From Curtobacterium pusillum (GTDB lineage: Bacteria; Actinomycetota; Actinomycetes; Actinomycetales; Microbacteriaceae): DNA of 64,000 bases. A program made the position numbers and the translations under genes. The notes below the pieces were generated by a model, which was not told the DNA's origin, made no database searches, and was given only the letters and a program-made list of their open reading frames with translations. Numbering within the stretch: position 1 is the first letter of the stretch; the number at the start of each line of letters is the position of its first letter. Below, piece after piece: positions 7,064-15,871 of the stretch. The stretch is taken from NCBI RefSeq assembly GCF_013359865.1, contig NZ_JABMCE010000084.1:186001-250000 (forward strand), given 5' to 3'.

Positions 7064-8083
7064 ATGGGCAAGGTCACGTTGCAGGACGTCGCGGTGCACG
7101 CCGGCGTCTCGATGAAGACCGTGTCCAACGTGGTCCGGGGCTACCGGCACGTCAGCGAGCCGATGCGCGACCGCGTGCAGGCCGCGATCGACGAACTGGG
7201 CTACCGCCCGAACGTTTCCGGACGCACGCTCGCGACGGGGCGCTCGAACATGCTCGCCTTCGCGTTCCCCGACCTGCGCCGGCCCTACTTCGCCGAGCTC
7301 GCGCACGTGTTCTCACGCGTGTGCGCCGAGCGGGGCTACCAGCTCCTGCTCGAGGAGACCGGCGACTCGGCGGAGGGCGAACGCTCCGCGGTCCGCGGGC
7401 GAGAGGCCGGAGTCGTCGACGGTGTCGTCATCCACCCGCAGGTTCTGTCTCCCGAGGCCATCGACGCCATCCGGGGCGACACGGCAGTGGTGTTCCTCGG
7501 TGAGGACGTCCGGCCGCGGTCGGCCGACCAGGTCGCGATCGACAACGCGGGGGCGGCCGCCGAGGCCGTCGCACACCTCGCGGCCCTCGGGTGCCGACGG
7601 ATCGGCTTCTTCGGGCACGAGACGGGGCCGGAGTCGAGGACGTCGAGCTTCCGGCTCGACGGGTACCGGGCGGGTCTCGCCGACGCCGGCATCGCGACGG
7701 AGTTCCTCGTTCCCCGCGAGGTCGGGGACGCGATCGGCGCGGAGGTCGCCTTCGGCCGTGCGCTCGATGAGGGCCTCGACGTCGACGGCCTGCTCTGCCG
7801 GGACGACCTCGCCGCCGTCGGGGTGCTCCGCGCGATGCGCCTCCGCGGGCTCGAAGCACCCCGAGACATCGCCGTCATCGGGTGGGACGCGATCGGTCTC
7901 GGATCGAGCCTCGCGCCGAGCCTCACATCCGTCGCCCCCGACACCGTCGCGCTCGCCGAGACCGCGCTCGACCTGTTGGCCGAGCGGATCGACGGCGTCG
8001 ACCTCCCGGGGCGCTACGTGACCGTCGGGCACCGGCTGCTCGTCGGCGAGAGCGCGCCGTACCCGGACGGCTCGGTGGACTGA
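7064..8083 (+). CDS. LacI family transcriptional regulator
   Basis: A 339-residue repressor with the LacI N-terminal HTH (VTLQDVAVHAGVSMKTVSNVV, recognition helix around residues 15-24), the hinge helix SGRTLATGRSNM and a periplasmic-binding-protein-like sugar-sensing core ending in the usual VIGWDAIGLGSSLAPSLTSV block. It is transcribed towards the GH31/ABC sugar operon, whose last gene converges on it. The perfect palindrome before the solute-binding protein gene at 13740-13757 is the obvious candidate operator, although binding is inferred from proximity only. Confidence 0.92.
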   Translation: MGKVTLQDVAVHAGVSMKTVSNVVRGYRHVSEPMRDRVQAAIDELGYRPNVSGRTLATGRSNMLAFAFPDLRRPYFAELAHVFSRVCAERGYQLLLEETGDSAEGERSAVRGREAGVVDGVVIHPQVLSPEAIDAIRGDTAVVFLGEDVRPRSADQVAIDNAGAAAEAVAHLAALGCRRIGFFGHETGPESRTSSFRLDGYRAGLADAGIATEFLVPREVGDAIGAEVAFGRALDEGLDVDGLLCRDDLAAVGVLRAMRLRGLEAPRDIAVIGWDAIGLGSSLAPSLTSVAPDTVALAETALDLLAERIDGVDLPGRYVTVGHRLLVGESAPYPDGSVD

Positions 8084-8120
8084 GCGGCGCACCTGTGGCC
8101 GGTACGGCGCCCGTCACGTC

Positions 8121-10496
8121 TCACGGCTCGCCGGGGTGCACGCTGCCCAACAGCTCGACGACGACGTCCCGGAGCGAATCCGGCAACCCGACCGTTCCCA
8201 GCTCGACGATGCGGTCCGCGCGCGGCACGTCCTTCGACACGACCTCCCACGCCTCGAGCTTCTCCGGGTTGCCCGTCTGCGCTCCCTCGAGGACACCTCG
8301 GACCGCTTCCCGCGCGTCGATGCCGACGACCGGAGCGCCGACGAGCGCCAGAACGGCACCCGTCGCGGTCTGGGCCGACAGGTCGACCGAGAAACGGTCG
8401 GCGGAACGTGCGTCGAGGTGCTGGCCCTCGGCGGGCGCCGCGAAGAAGGTGATCCGCCACCGTCGGTGTGCCGGGATGGCGTCGAGCGCGCCCTCGGCCG
8501 CGTGTACCCGGAACTCGGCACGACGGTGGTCCCACTCCAGCCGTGTCTCGACGGTGTCCGCTTCGGCTCCTTCCCGGTCCTCGACCAGCGTGAACGAACT
8601 GGAGGCACCAGGGGCGACGAGCACCTCGAACGCGGCGGGGTTGACCGTGGCGTCGAGCTCGTCGGCGGCGGCGAGGGGCAGGACCCCGCCGTCCCGCAGC
8701 AGGACCGGCACGGTGTCGAGGGTGCGGTGCAGATCGACGAACCGGTCACCGGCGTAGACGGTGCCGGTGAACACGTCGGTCCAGGTGCCCGGCGGCAGCC
8801 ACGCACGCGCGGTTCCGTGCAGCGAGACGGGGTCGCGCGGTTCGACGATCGGCGCGACGAGCAACTCCGACCCGAACGCGTACGTGTTCGGGACCCGGTA
8901 CGCCTCGTCCCGGCGTGGCTCCAGGTGGTACAGGGGCCGGACCACCGCGGTGCCCGCGGCCGCTCGGTGGTTCATGGTGTGCAGGTAGGGGACCATCCGG
9001 TGCCGGAACCGGAGCGCCTCCCCGATCGCCGTACGGGCCTCGGCGGGGAACGCCCACGGCTCCTTGCGGATGAAGGGGTTGTTCGCCGAGTGCAGGCGCA
9101 TGATGGGGGAGAAGACGCCGAACTGCACCCAGCGTGTGGCGAGTTCGTCGTCGCGGATGCCGCGGGTGTGTCCACCGATGTCGTGGCTCCACCACGGGTA
9201 GCCGATGTTCGCGGCGGTCGCGGTGAACTCCGGCTGGAACGCGAGCGAGGCCCACGAGACCACCGCGTCACCGGAGAACCCCACGGCGTACCGGTGGCTC
9301 CCGGGGCCGGCGTAGCGCGAGAACGTCATGCCGGCGCCCCCGTCCCGGCCGGAATCGAGCAGGTGGAAGTGGTTGAGGAGCCACAGCGGGTCGACGCCGG
9401 GCAGGCTCGTCGTGCGGCCCTGCTGCCAGTCGATCCACCAGAAGTCGACGCCCTGGTCCTCGAGCGGGCGGTGCAGCAGCTCGAAGTACGCCTGCAGGAA
9501 GCGCCGGTCGGTCAGGTCGAACGGGATCGACTGCTCGGTCTCGGGGTCCACGCCCATGGCCCGCGCGACCTCGGGGTACGCGTCCTCGAAGGCCCGGACG
9601 CCGTCGGCGGGGTGCAGGTTGAGCGTCGTCCGCATGCCCCGGCGGTGCAGTTCTCCGAGGAAGGCGGCCGGGTCGGCGAACAGCGACGGCTCCCAGGAGT
9701 ACCCGGTCCAGCCGTTGCCGAACCTCGGCGGCACGGAGCCGACACGGTGCCAGTCCATGTCGATGACGGCGACCGAGAACGGCAGGCGTTCCTCGGCGAA
9801 CCGGTCCATGAGCGCGAGGTAGGAGGTGTCGCTGTAGGGGTGGTACCGGCTCCACCAGTTGCCGAGCGCCCATCGCGGCAGGAGCGACGGCGCTCCGGAC
9901 ACCGCGTGGTAGGCGTGGAGCGCAGCGTCGTAGTCGCGGCCGTAGGCGAAGACCGTGACGTCCCGGCGACCGGGTACCCGCGTGCCGATCCAGCCGTCGT
10001 CCTCGAACAGGAAGGACTCGCTGTCGTCGAGCGCGGTGATGCCGTCGCGTGCGAGGATCCCCGACTCGAGCGGCATCCGACCATCGACGTCGTCGAGCGT
10101 CCGTCCGGTCCCGCCGAGGTCGCGCGGCTCCTGGCCCCAGCGCCAGCGGTTCGCGTCCCGTCCGATCGTCTCCACGACGAGGCCGCTCGGGGAGAACGGC
10201 CGGCCGTCGTACCGCAGGCGCGCCCGGGCCGTGGTGATGACGACGCTGTCGTCGTGGCGACCGTCCCCGGTGTGCTCGACCCGGAACTCCGGCACCGGCA
10301 GCCGTCGGCGGATCGCGAACGTCGAGGCGCGGTCCTCGAACGCGCCGTCGTCGCTCCACTCGATCCGGAACGTCCCCTCGTCGAGTACGGTCACCCGCCA
10401 GCGCTCGCCGGCCACCACAGCTGCCGGGTCGGCGACCGGGTCGGATCCCGGGTACGGACGGACGGTGGGCAGGGTGGCGGGACTCGTCGTGGTCAC
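8121..10496 (-). CDS. Glycoside hydrolase family 31 (alpha-glucosidase/alpha-xylosidase type)
   Basis: A 791-residue retaining alpha-glycosidase without signal peptide, so cytoplasmic. The catalytic nucleophile is Asp356 in FWWIDWQQ and the acid/base Asp410 in GFSGD; the WWSHDIGGH and RLHSANNPF segments complete the GH31 active site. An N-terminal beta-sandwich precedes the barrel and beta domains follow it. The WIDWQQ signature differs from the WxDMNE form of classic alpha-glucosidases, so the substrate could be an alpha-xyloside, alpha-glucoside or related oligosaccharide. It is the last gene of an ABC-importer operon and probably cleaves the imported sugar. Confidence 0.92.
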   Translation of the reverse strand: MTTTSPATLPTVRPYPGSDPVADPAAVVAGERWRVTVLDEGTFRIEWSDDGAFEDRASTFAIRRRLPVPEFRVEHTGDGRHDDSVVITTARARLRYDGRPFSPSGLVVETIGRDANRWRWGQEPRDLGGTGRTLDDVDGRMPLESGILARDGITALDDSESFLFEDDGWIGTRVPGRRDVTVFAYGRDYDAALHAYHAVSGAPSLLPRWALGNWWSRYHPYSDTSYLALMDRFAEERLPFSVAVIDMDWHRVGSVPPRFGNGWTGYSWEPSLFADPAAFLGELHRRGMRTTLNLHPADGVRAFEDAYPEVARAMGVDPETEQSIPFDLTDRRFLQAYFELLHRPLEDQGVDFWWIDWQQGRTTSLPGVDPLWLLNHFHLLDSGRDGGAGMTFSRYAGPGSHRYAVGFSGDAVVSWASLAFQPEFTATAANIGYPWWSHDIGGHTRGIRDDELATRWVQFGVFSPIMRLHSANNPFIRKEPWAFPAEARTAIGEALRFRHRMVPYLHTMNHRAAAGTAVVRPLYHLEPRRDEAYRVPNTYAFGSELLVAPIVEPRDPVSLHGTARAWLPPGTWTDVFTGTVYAGDRFVDLHRTLDTVPVLLRDGGVLPLAAADELDATVNPAAFEVLVAPGASSSFTLVEDREGAEADTVETRLEWDHRRAEFRVHAAEGALDAIPAHRRWRITFFAAPAEGQHLDARSADRFSVDLSAQTATGAVLALVGAPVVGIDAREAVRGVLEGAQTGNPEKLEAWEVVSKDVPRADRIVELGTVGLPDSLRDVVVELLGSVHPGEP

Positions 10497-10507
10497 GGAT
10501 GGTGCTC

Positions 10508-11416
10508 CTAGCTCTTGACCGCACCCTGCGTCACACCGCTGATCACCCAGCGCTGCGCGAACAGGTAGACGATGATCGTCGGCGCCATCGCCATGAGGTA
10601 CGAGGCGAACGCGACGTTGTAGTTCGTGCCGAACTTGCTCTGGAAGATGTTCTGCACCACCGGCAGGGTCTGCAGCGTCGGGTCCGCGGTGATGAGCGAC
10701 GGCATCATGAAGTCGTTCCAGGACGCCAGGAAGGCGAAGATGCCGACCGTGGCGTTCATCGGGCCGAGCAGCGGCAGGATGATGCGCCAGAAGATCTGCC
10801 AGGTCGACGCGCCGTCGATCCGGGCGCTCTCCTCGAGTTCGACCGGGATCGAGCGGAGGTACGCCGAGTAGAGCAGCACGCTGAACGACAGTTGGAACAT
10901 GGCGTGCAGGATCCCGACGCCGATCGGGTTGTCGAGCCCCATCTGGGCCGTGAGCTTGATCTGGGGAAGCGCCACGACGGGGAACGGCAGGAACATCGCG
11001 GCGAGCAGGTACACGAACGACCAGCGGAAGAAGCGCTTGTGCCAGTTCCGGACGATCGCGTACGAGGCGAACGAGCTGAGCAGCAGCGTGGCCACGACGG
11101 TGAGCGCGGCGACCCCGAGCGACACCGAGAACGAGACCGGGAAGCGCGTGAGTTGCCAGGCGTCGGCGAACGAGCCGGGGTTGAACGGGAACGGCAGGGA
11201 CAGGGCGTTGCCGTCGACGGACTGCTTGCTCGTCTTGAACGCCATCGCGACGGTGACGTACAGCGGGACCAGCACGGTCAGCGAGGCGAGCCCGAGGACC
11301 ACCGTGAGCGTCCAGTTCGTGCCGCCGAGTCGCCGGTGGCCGCGTCCCGGGCGGCGTGGTCCGCCGGTGGTCACCGCGCGGGTGTCGGTCGGGGGTCGGG
11401 TGTCGATGGCGGTCAT
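10508..11416 (-). CDS. Carbohydrate ABC transporter permease (MalG-type)
   Basis: A 302-residue inner-membrane permease of the CUT1 sugar importers, with six predicted membrane segments and the EAA loop (EESARIDGASTWQIFWRIILP) that contacts the ATPase. The ATG at 11416 overlaps the stop of the companion permease by four bases. The final residues and the following 11-base gap place it directly before the GH31 gene. No ATPase gene is in the operon, so a shared MsiK-type ATPase encoded elsewhere is likely, as is common in actinobacteria. Confidence 0.9.
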   Translation of the reverse strand: MTAIDTRPPTDTRAVTTGGPRRPGRGHRRLGGTNWTLTVVLGLASLTVLVPLYVTVAMAFKTSKQSVDGNALSLPFPFNPGSFADAWQLTRFPVSFSVSLGVAALTVVATLLLSSFASYAIVRNWHKRFFRWSFVYLLAAMFLPFPVVALPQIKLTAQMGLDNPIGVGILHAMFQLSFSVLLYSAYLRSIPVELEESARIDGASTWQIFWRIILPLLGPMNATVGIFAFLASWNDFMMPSLITADPTLQTLPVVQNIFQSKFGTNYNVAFASYLMAMAPTIIVYLFAQRWVISGVTQGAVKS

Positions 11417-12369
11417 GCGAGTCGCAGGTTCCTTCCGCGGGTCGCCGCGAGCTGCAGCACGGAGATGAGGACGGTGATGACGAAGAACACGGTCGCGTTC
11501 GCCATCTGGTAGGCGTAGTCGCCGCCGGTGAAGCCGCCGAAGATGGTCATGGCGACGCTGCTCGTCGCACTGCCCGGCCCGCCGTTGGTGAGACCGACGA
11601 TGACGTCGTAGGCGCCGAGGTACCCCTTCACGCCGAGCACCGTGTTGATGACGATGAAGCCGCCGAGCAAGGGGAGCGTGATCGCCCGCAGCTGCTTCCA
11701 TCCGGTGGCACCGTCGAGGGAGCTCGCCTCGTAGAGCTCCTCCGGGATCGAGGTGAGCCCGGCGGTGTAGATGAGCAGCGCACCGGGCACGGTCTGCCAG
11801 GCCGAGACGATCACGATCGCGAGCCACGCCAAGTTCGGGTCACCGAGGATGCTCTGCTCGAGCGGGCCGAACCCGACGCTGGTGGCCAGTGCCGGCACGG
11901 TGTTCGAGAACAGGAAGTTGAACACGTAGGCGACGATGATCCCCGAGATCACCATCGGGATCACGAAGATCGACCGCAGACCGGCGGCGAACCGGATGCG
12001 CTTCGCCAGTGCGATCGCGAGGGCCAGGGCGATGACCTGCGTCACGATGACGGTGACGACCGCGAAGCCGAGCGTGAACCCGTACGAGCCGACGATCGAC
12101 GGGTCGGAGACGAGCGCCCGGTAGTTCTCGATCCCGAGGAAGTGCCACGCCCCGAAGCCGAGGTAGTCGGTGAAGCTGTAGAAGATGCCGACGCACGCGG
12201 GTGCCACCACGAAGGCGGTGAACAGCACGAGCGCCGGGATGAGGAACAGGTAGTACATGCCCTCGGTCCGGTGGAGGGAGCCCACACGGCGGTGGACTCG
12301 GGTCGCCGCGGTCGCCGGGCCGGACGTCGCCGGGTCGGTGTCACGGGACAACGGGGTCTGCATGGTCAT
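11413..12369 (-). CDS. Carbohydrate ABC transporter permease (MalF-type)
   Basis: A 318-residue CUT1-type permease with six predicted membrane helices; the N-terminus has a short cytoplasmic tail before the first helix (MYYLFLIPALVLFTAFVV). The EAA loop is YEASSLDGATGWKQLRAITLPLLG. ATG at 12369 is chosen because AGGAG stands five bases upstream; a second in-frame ATG lies two codons later. It starts 28 bases after the solute-binding-protein gene and overlaps the second permease. Confidence 0.9.
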   Translation of the reverse strand: MTMQTPLSRDTDPATSGPATAATRVHRRVGSLHRTEGMYYLFLIPALVLFTAFVVAPACVGIFYSFTDYLGFGAWHFLGIENYRALVSDPSIVGSYGFTLGFAVVTVIVTQVIALALAIALAKRIRFAAGLRSIFVIPMVISGIIVAYVFNFLFSNTVPALATSVGFGPLEQSILGDPNLAWLAIVIVSAWQTVPGALLIYTAGLTSIPEELYEASSLDGATGWKQLRAITLPLLGGFIVINTVLGVKGYLGAYDVIVGLTNGGPGSATSSVAMTIFGGFTGGDYAYQMANATVFFVITVLISVLQLAATRGRNLRLA

Positions 12370-12397
12370 GATCGCTCCTGGATCGTCCTGGTCCGGC

Positions 12398-13702
12398 TCA
12401 GACCGTCGCGGAGCGGCCGGCGAGACGCCGCCAGTCCGAGTCGAGCCGCTGCAGCATGGAGGTGAAGTCCCCGCTCCGGATCGCCGACTGCAGGTAGTTG
12501 CCGAGCGGGATGGAGGTCGGGATGAAGGTGCCGGCGCCCTGGTAGAACGCCGCGTCGTCCACGTACCGCTGCAGGCCCGCGAGGCGCTCGTCCTGCTGCG
12601 GCCGGGCATCCTTCGTGGTCGAGTACGCGAGGTTGTCGCGGTTGTAGGCCTCGATCACCTCGGGTTGCATCAGGAACTCGACGAGGTCCTCGGCCTCGTC
12701 GAGGTGCTGCGTCGCCGTGGGGATCCAGAGTCCGAGGTCGATGTTCACGCGAGCCTGGCGGTCGTCCGGATCGTTGGTGACCGGGAGCGCGAAGGTACCG
12801 ACCTCGAGCTTCTCGTCGACGAGCGCGATCTGCCCGAGTGCCCAGGGACCCTGCAGGTACATCGCCGCCTTGCCCTGGCCGAACGCGAGGTTGCCGTCCG
12901 CGTAGGCCCGGGTCGCGTGGTCGGGGTTGAAGAACGACGAGATCGTCTTCGCACGCTCCATCGGGACTGCGAAGTCCTTCTCGAACGAGACCTCTGAGTC
13001 CGGACCGACGTCGGTCCCGAGCGCCTTCATCTTCCGGAAGAACGAGCCCGTGTCGACCAGGCTCCCGACCGAGTAGTCGAAGAGCCCTTGCCAGAGCGTC
13101 CAGGTGTCGCGGTCCGTGGCGTACACCGGCGTGATCCCGGCCTTCTGCAGTGTCCGGCACACCTCGACGAAGTCGTCCCACGTCGTCGGCACCGGCAGCC
13201 CGTGGTCCGCGAAGATCCTCTTGTTGTAGATCACCCCGGCTGCGGCGAGCGAGTACGGCAGGACACTCGTCCGTCCCGGATAGGTGGCGTACTGGTTCGT
13301 CAGGCCGTCGATGCTCGGCCGGATCCGCTTCGCCGACGGCAGGTCACCGAGGTCCCGGAGCACGCCGCGAGAGATGTACCGCGCGAGCTCGAGGTTGTCG
13401 TTGAAGCAGCCGACGTCGGCCGGTTCCCCGCGGACGAACTGCGGTGCGATCGCCCCGGTGCTGTCGTGCACCACCGACACACCCGCGTGCTGTCGCTCGA
13501 ACTTCCGGAGCAGATCGTCGAAGTACGCGATCACCTCCTGCTTCTGCTCGTAGAAGCGGATCGTCATCGCGCCACCGGCGGTCGGCCGGGGTGCCGCACA
13601 CCCCGCGAGCGCCATGGTGCTGAGTGCGACTCCGCCCGCTGCCCCGGCGAGGAACCCGCGTCGGCTCACGGCCGCGAGTGTTCCGGTCCTGCTTCCCACC
13701 AT
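12398..13702 (-). CDS. Extracellular sugar-binding protein (ABC transporter, TAT lipoprotein)
   Basis: A 434-residue family-1 solute-binding protein, first gene of the importer operon. The N-terminus has a twin-arginine-like motif SRRGFLAG and a lipobox LAGC near residue 34, so it should be exported folded and anchored to the membrane. The mature part has the typical fold markers (DDFVEVCRTLQKAG, GKAAMYLQGPWALGQ). The strong promoter/operator at 13739-13767 lies 37 bases upstream of the start. The ligand is not deducible from sequence alone; the GH31 partner points to an alpha-linked oligosaccharide. Confidence 0.9.
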   Translation of the reverse strand: MVGSRTGTLAAVSRRGFLAGAAGGVALSTMALAGCAAPRPTAGGAMTIRFYEQKQEVIAYFDDLLRKFERQHAGVSVVHDSTGAIAPQFVRGEPADVGCFNDNLELARYISRGVLRDLGDLPSAKRIRPSIDGLTNQYATYPGRTSVLPYSLAAAGVIYNKRIFADHGLPVPTTWDDFVEVCRTLQKAGITPVYATDRDTWTLWQGLFDYSVGSLVDTGSFFRKMKALGTDVGPDSEVSFEKDFAVPMERAKTISSFFNPDHATRAYADGNLAFGQGKAAMYLQGPWALGQIALVDEKLEVGTFALPVTNDPDDRQARVNIDLGLWIPTATQHLDEAEDLVEFLMQPEVIEAYNRDNLAYSTTKDARPQQDERLAGLQRYVDDAAFYQGAGTFIPTSIPLGNYLQSAIRSGDFTSMLQRLDSDWRRLAGRSATV

Positions 13703-13738
13703 CGGGTCTCTCCCTCGTGCGCATCGTCGCGCCCGTCT

Positions 13739-13767
13739 TGTTTACAGCGCTGTAAACCGGAAGTCAA
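13739..13767 (-). promoter_or_regulatory. Promoter with LacI-type operator for the GH31/ABC operon
   Basis: On the minus strand TTGACT (13762-13767) and TAAACA (13739-13744) are separated by 17 bases, a good -35/-10 pair. A perfect 18-bp palindrome, GTTTACAGCGCTGTAAAC (13740-13757), covers the -10 and most of the spacer. A repressor bound there would block polymerase. The GC centre is typical of LacI-family operators; the LacI protein encoded at 7064-8083 is the nearest candidate. Confidence 0.8.
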
Positions 13768-13792
13768 CGTTGTAATCGAGGGAACTCGTCCC

Positions 13793-14959
13793 TCACCGCC
13801 GCCAGGGGAGGTCGACGACGTCGAGGAGCCCGCCCGCTGCCACCCCGTGGTCCGGCACGAACGCGAGGTGATCGGCGGCGACGGCTCCCGAGACGACCGA
13901 GGGACCCTGCCGGACCGGGCGCACGCCGTCATCCCCCTCGCACACCGGCACGATCCGGACGCCACCTGTGCCCGCGGTGAACGCCTCCGCGGCCACACGT
14001 CGTCGCGGTCGCGGAGGGGCGGCGCCCAGCGCCCCGGCGAGGAGTGGAAGACCGATCACGGTCAGTGCGACGACCGCGGCGAACGGGTTGCCCGGGAGTC
14101 CGAGCACCGGAACGCCGTCCACCCGCCGGGCGAGGAGTGCCGGGTGCCCGGGTCGCATCCCCACACCGCGGAACACCACGTGGGCGGACGCAGCGTCGAG
14201 CGCGCCAGCGAGGTGATCGCAGGCCCCGTGCCCGGTGGCAGCGGCCGTGACGACGAGGTCGACACCGCCGCCGCTGATGGCCTCCCGGAGTGCTTCGAGG
14301 TCGTCGGCGACACGTTCGACGGTGACGACGGCGGCCCCGTTGTCCTGCAACAGGTCCGGGAGCGCGATGCCGAGTGCGTCCCGCACCTGCCCCGGACCCG
14401 GCACACCTCGGACGACGAACTCGTCGCCGACGAGCACGACCGCGACGCGCGGCCGGGCGACGACCTCGAACGCGTCGGCCCCGGTGGCGGCGGCAGCAGC
14501 GATCACGGCGGGTGTCACGCGAGCGCCCTTCGGAGCGACGATGCTGCCGCTTCGTACCTCGTCGCCGGCCGCCCGGATGTCGGCGCCTGCGGCGGGCGAC
14601 GTCGGACCGTCCGCCGTGAGCACGCCGTCGCGTACGCGACCCCGTTCCGAACGCAGGACTGCTGTCGCCCCCTCCGGTACCGCTCCGCCGGTCGTGATCA
14701 CGCGGGCGGAGCCCTCCGTGAGCGAGCCCGGCGGCGCTCCCATGCGGACGGCCCCGTCGACCTGCCACGGACCGTCTCCGGCGACGGCCCACCCGTCCAT
14801 CGCCGATGCGTCCGTGACGGGCAGCCGGGTTGCGGCGACGACGTCCGCCGCGAGGACCCGTCCGTCGGCCTCGGCGAGTCCGACCGTCTCCACCCGCAGG
14901 GCCATGGCGGCTCCGGCGGCCCGGGCCATGCGCCGAGCTTCGCTGAGGACGACCGTCAC
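13793..14959 (-). CDS. moeA: Molybdopterin molybdotransferase, divergent
   Basis: A 388-residue MoeA-type protein, inserting molybdenum into adenylylated molybdopterin. The family frame is clear: the MDGWAVAG segment, the VITTGGAVPEGATAV block, and GLPGNPFAAVVAL near the C-terminal domain. The active-site region is altered: the usual S/TGDEL and DSN motifs read LVGDEFV and RDALG, and the usual TGGxSxGDxD loop reads TGHGACD, keeping only the acidic residues. The GTG start at 14959 overlaps the DUF6457 gene (GTGA). It ends a six-gene operon with a molybdopterin oxidoreductase. Confidence 0.85.
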   Translation of the reverse strand: MTVVLSEARRMARAAGAAMALRVETVGLAEADGRVLAADVVAATRLPVTDASAMDGWAVAGDGPWQVDGAVRMGAPPGSLTEGSARVITTGGAVPEGATAVLRSERGRVRDGVLTADGPTSPAAGADIRAAGDEVRSGSIVAPKGARVTPAVIAAAAATGADAFEVVARPRVAVVLVGDEFVVRGVPGPGQVRDALGIALPDLLQDNGAAVVTVERVADDLEALREAISGGGVDLVVTAAATGHGACDHLAGALDAASAHVVFRGVGMRPGHPALLARRVDGVPVLGLPGNPFAAVVALTVIGLPLLAGALGAAPPRPRRRVAAEAFTAGTGGVRIVPVCEGDDGVRPVRQGPSVVSGAVAADHLAFVPDHGVAAGGLLDVVDLPWRR

Positions 14960-15204
14960 TCGTGCTCCTCGATGCACCGACCGACGGCGGCGACCGCGTC
15001 GGGGAGCGGCATGCCGCGGCCGACGGCGACGCCCACGAGGTAGGCGGTGAGGGGCGCGGCCGGGCGCATCACGCCGTGCGCGGTGTCGCGTGCCAGGTCG
15101 AGGACGGCCCCGATGTCGGCGGACGCATCGGGGAGCTCGAGCGCGCCGGTCACGCGGCTGGTCCATCCGTCGAGTTCTGCCGGTTCCGTCAAGGGTTCCT
15201 CCAT
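14956..15204 (-). CDS. DUF6457 domain protein
   Basis: An 82-residue protein matching the small DUF6457 family often encoded beside molybdenum-cofactor genes: LDGWTSRVTGALEL start, the LDLARDTAHGVMRPAAPLTAYLVGVAVG core and a short acidic end. The core resembles the cofactor-binding helix pair of small carrier-like proteins, but its function is unknown. The ATG at 15204 is preferred over longer in-frame options because it begins the conserved part. It lies 19 bases after mobA and overlaps moeA by four bases. Confidence 0.75.
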   Translation of the reverse strand: MEEPLTEPAELDGWTSRVTGALELPDASADIGAVLDLARDTAHGVMRPAAPLTAYLVGVAVGRGMPLPDAVAAVGRCIEEHE

Positions 15205-15223
15205 CCGTGCGGCGCGTGGCCGG

Positions 15224-15871
15224 TCAGACCGCGCCGGGTCGGTGTGCCGATGCGACTCCGAGGGCCGCATCGCGCTGCTGTGGTGTGTCGATGTCGGCGG
15301 TGAGCGCACCGGGCAACGGCACGGCCAGGAGCCGCAGTCCCGCCAGGAGGTCACGCATCGACGCGCCGTCCAGACCGCGACGACTTCCGCGCAGCCGCGC
15401 GATCGCTGCTGTCAGCGCCGTCGCGCCGTACACGGCGAGCAACGGCTGACGCTGCCCGTCGGGGTCGACGGCGACCCATCCGTCGGCGCTCGCGGTGTCG
15501 TGTGGCCCACCACGATGGACGGCAGCGTCCATCGACTCGCGGAGCGCGTCGACGGCGGCGCCGGCAGCGGGCAGGTCGGTGGCGAGGACGACGACGAGCG
15601 GGGCCGTCCCGCCGGACGTGCGGAGTGCCTCCAGGCCGGCGGCGAGCGCGGTGACGGGCCCACCGAACGGAGGGTGCTCCCGCGCCCAACGGACGTCGGT
15701 CGGGAAGCCGTCGCGGAAGGGGCCGACCACGACCCGGCGCCGCGCGGTCCCGACCGCGTCGAGCGCGTGCGCGAGGAGGACCCTCCCGTCGACCACGAGC
15801 ATCGCCTTGTCGATGCCCTGCAGTCGGCGGGCGCGGCCCCCCGCGAGGAGGACGGCGTCGATGTCGCTCAT
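15224..15871 (-). CDS. mobA: Molybdenum cofactor guanylyltransferase-like NTP transferase
   Basis: A 215-residue nucleotidyltransferase with the MobA signature LLAGGRARRLQGIDKAML (Gly-rich loop and the Lys that binds the phosphate), a PFGGPVTALAAGLEAL segment and an ATDLP metal-binding Asp. MobA joins GMP to molybdopterin to make the dinucleotide cofactor used by DMSO-reductase-family enzymes such as the oxidoreductase in the same operon. ATG at 15871 overlaps the HPP gene stop by four bases. The partner genes for earlier cofactor steps are not in the window. Confidence 0.85.
   Translation of the reverse strand: MSDIDAVLLAGGRARRLQGIDKAMLVVDGRVLLAHALDAVGTARRRVVVGPFRDGFPTDVRWAREHPPFGGPVTALAAGLEALRTSGGTAPLVVVLATDLPAAGAAVDALRESMDAAVHRGGPHDTASADGWVAVDPDGQRQPLLAVYGATALTAAIARLRGSRRGLDGASMRDLLAGLRLLAVPLPGALTADIDTPQQRDAALGVASAHRPGAV

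Noticed and set aside
8136-10511. Plus-strand 791-codon frame opposite the GH31 gene
   Set aside because: It mirrors the GH31 gene exactly and reads as Arg/Val/Gly repeats; the minus-strand gene has clear catalytic motifs.
10499-11512. Plus-strand frame opposite the ABC permeases
   Set aside because: Its Arg/Glu-rich product is the reverse reading of membrane helices, common in high-GC DNA, and it has no family similarity.
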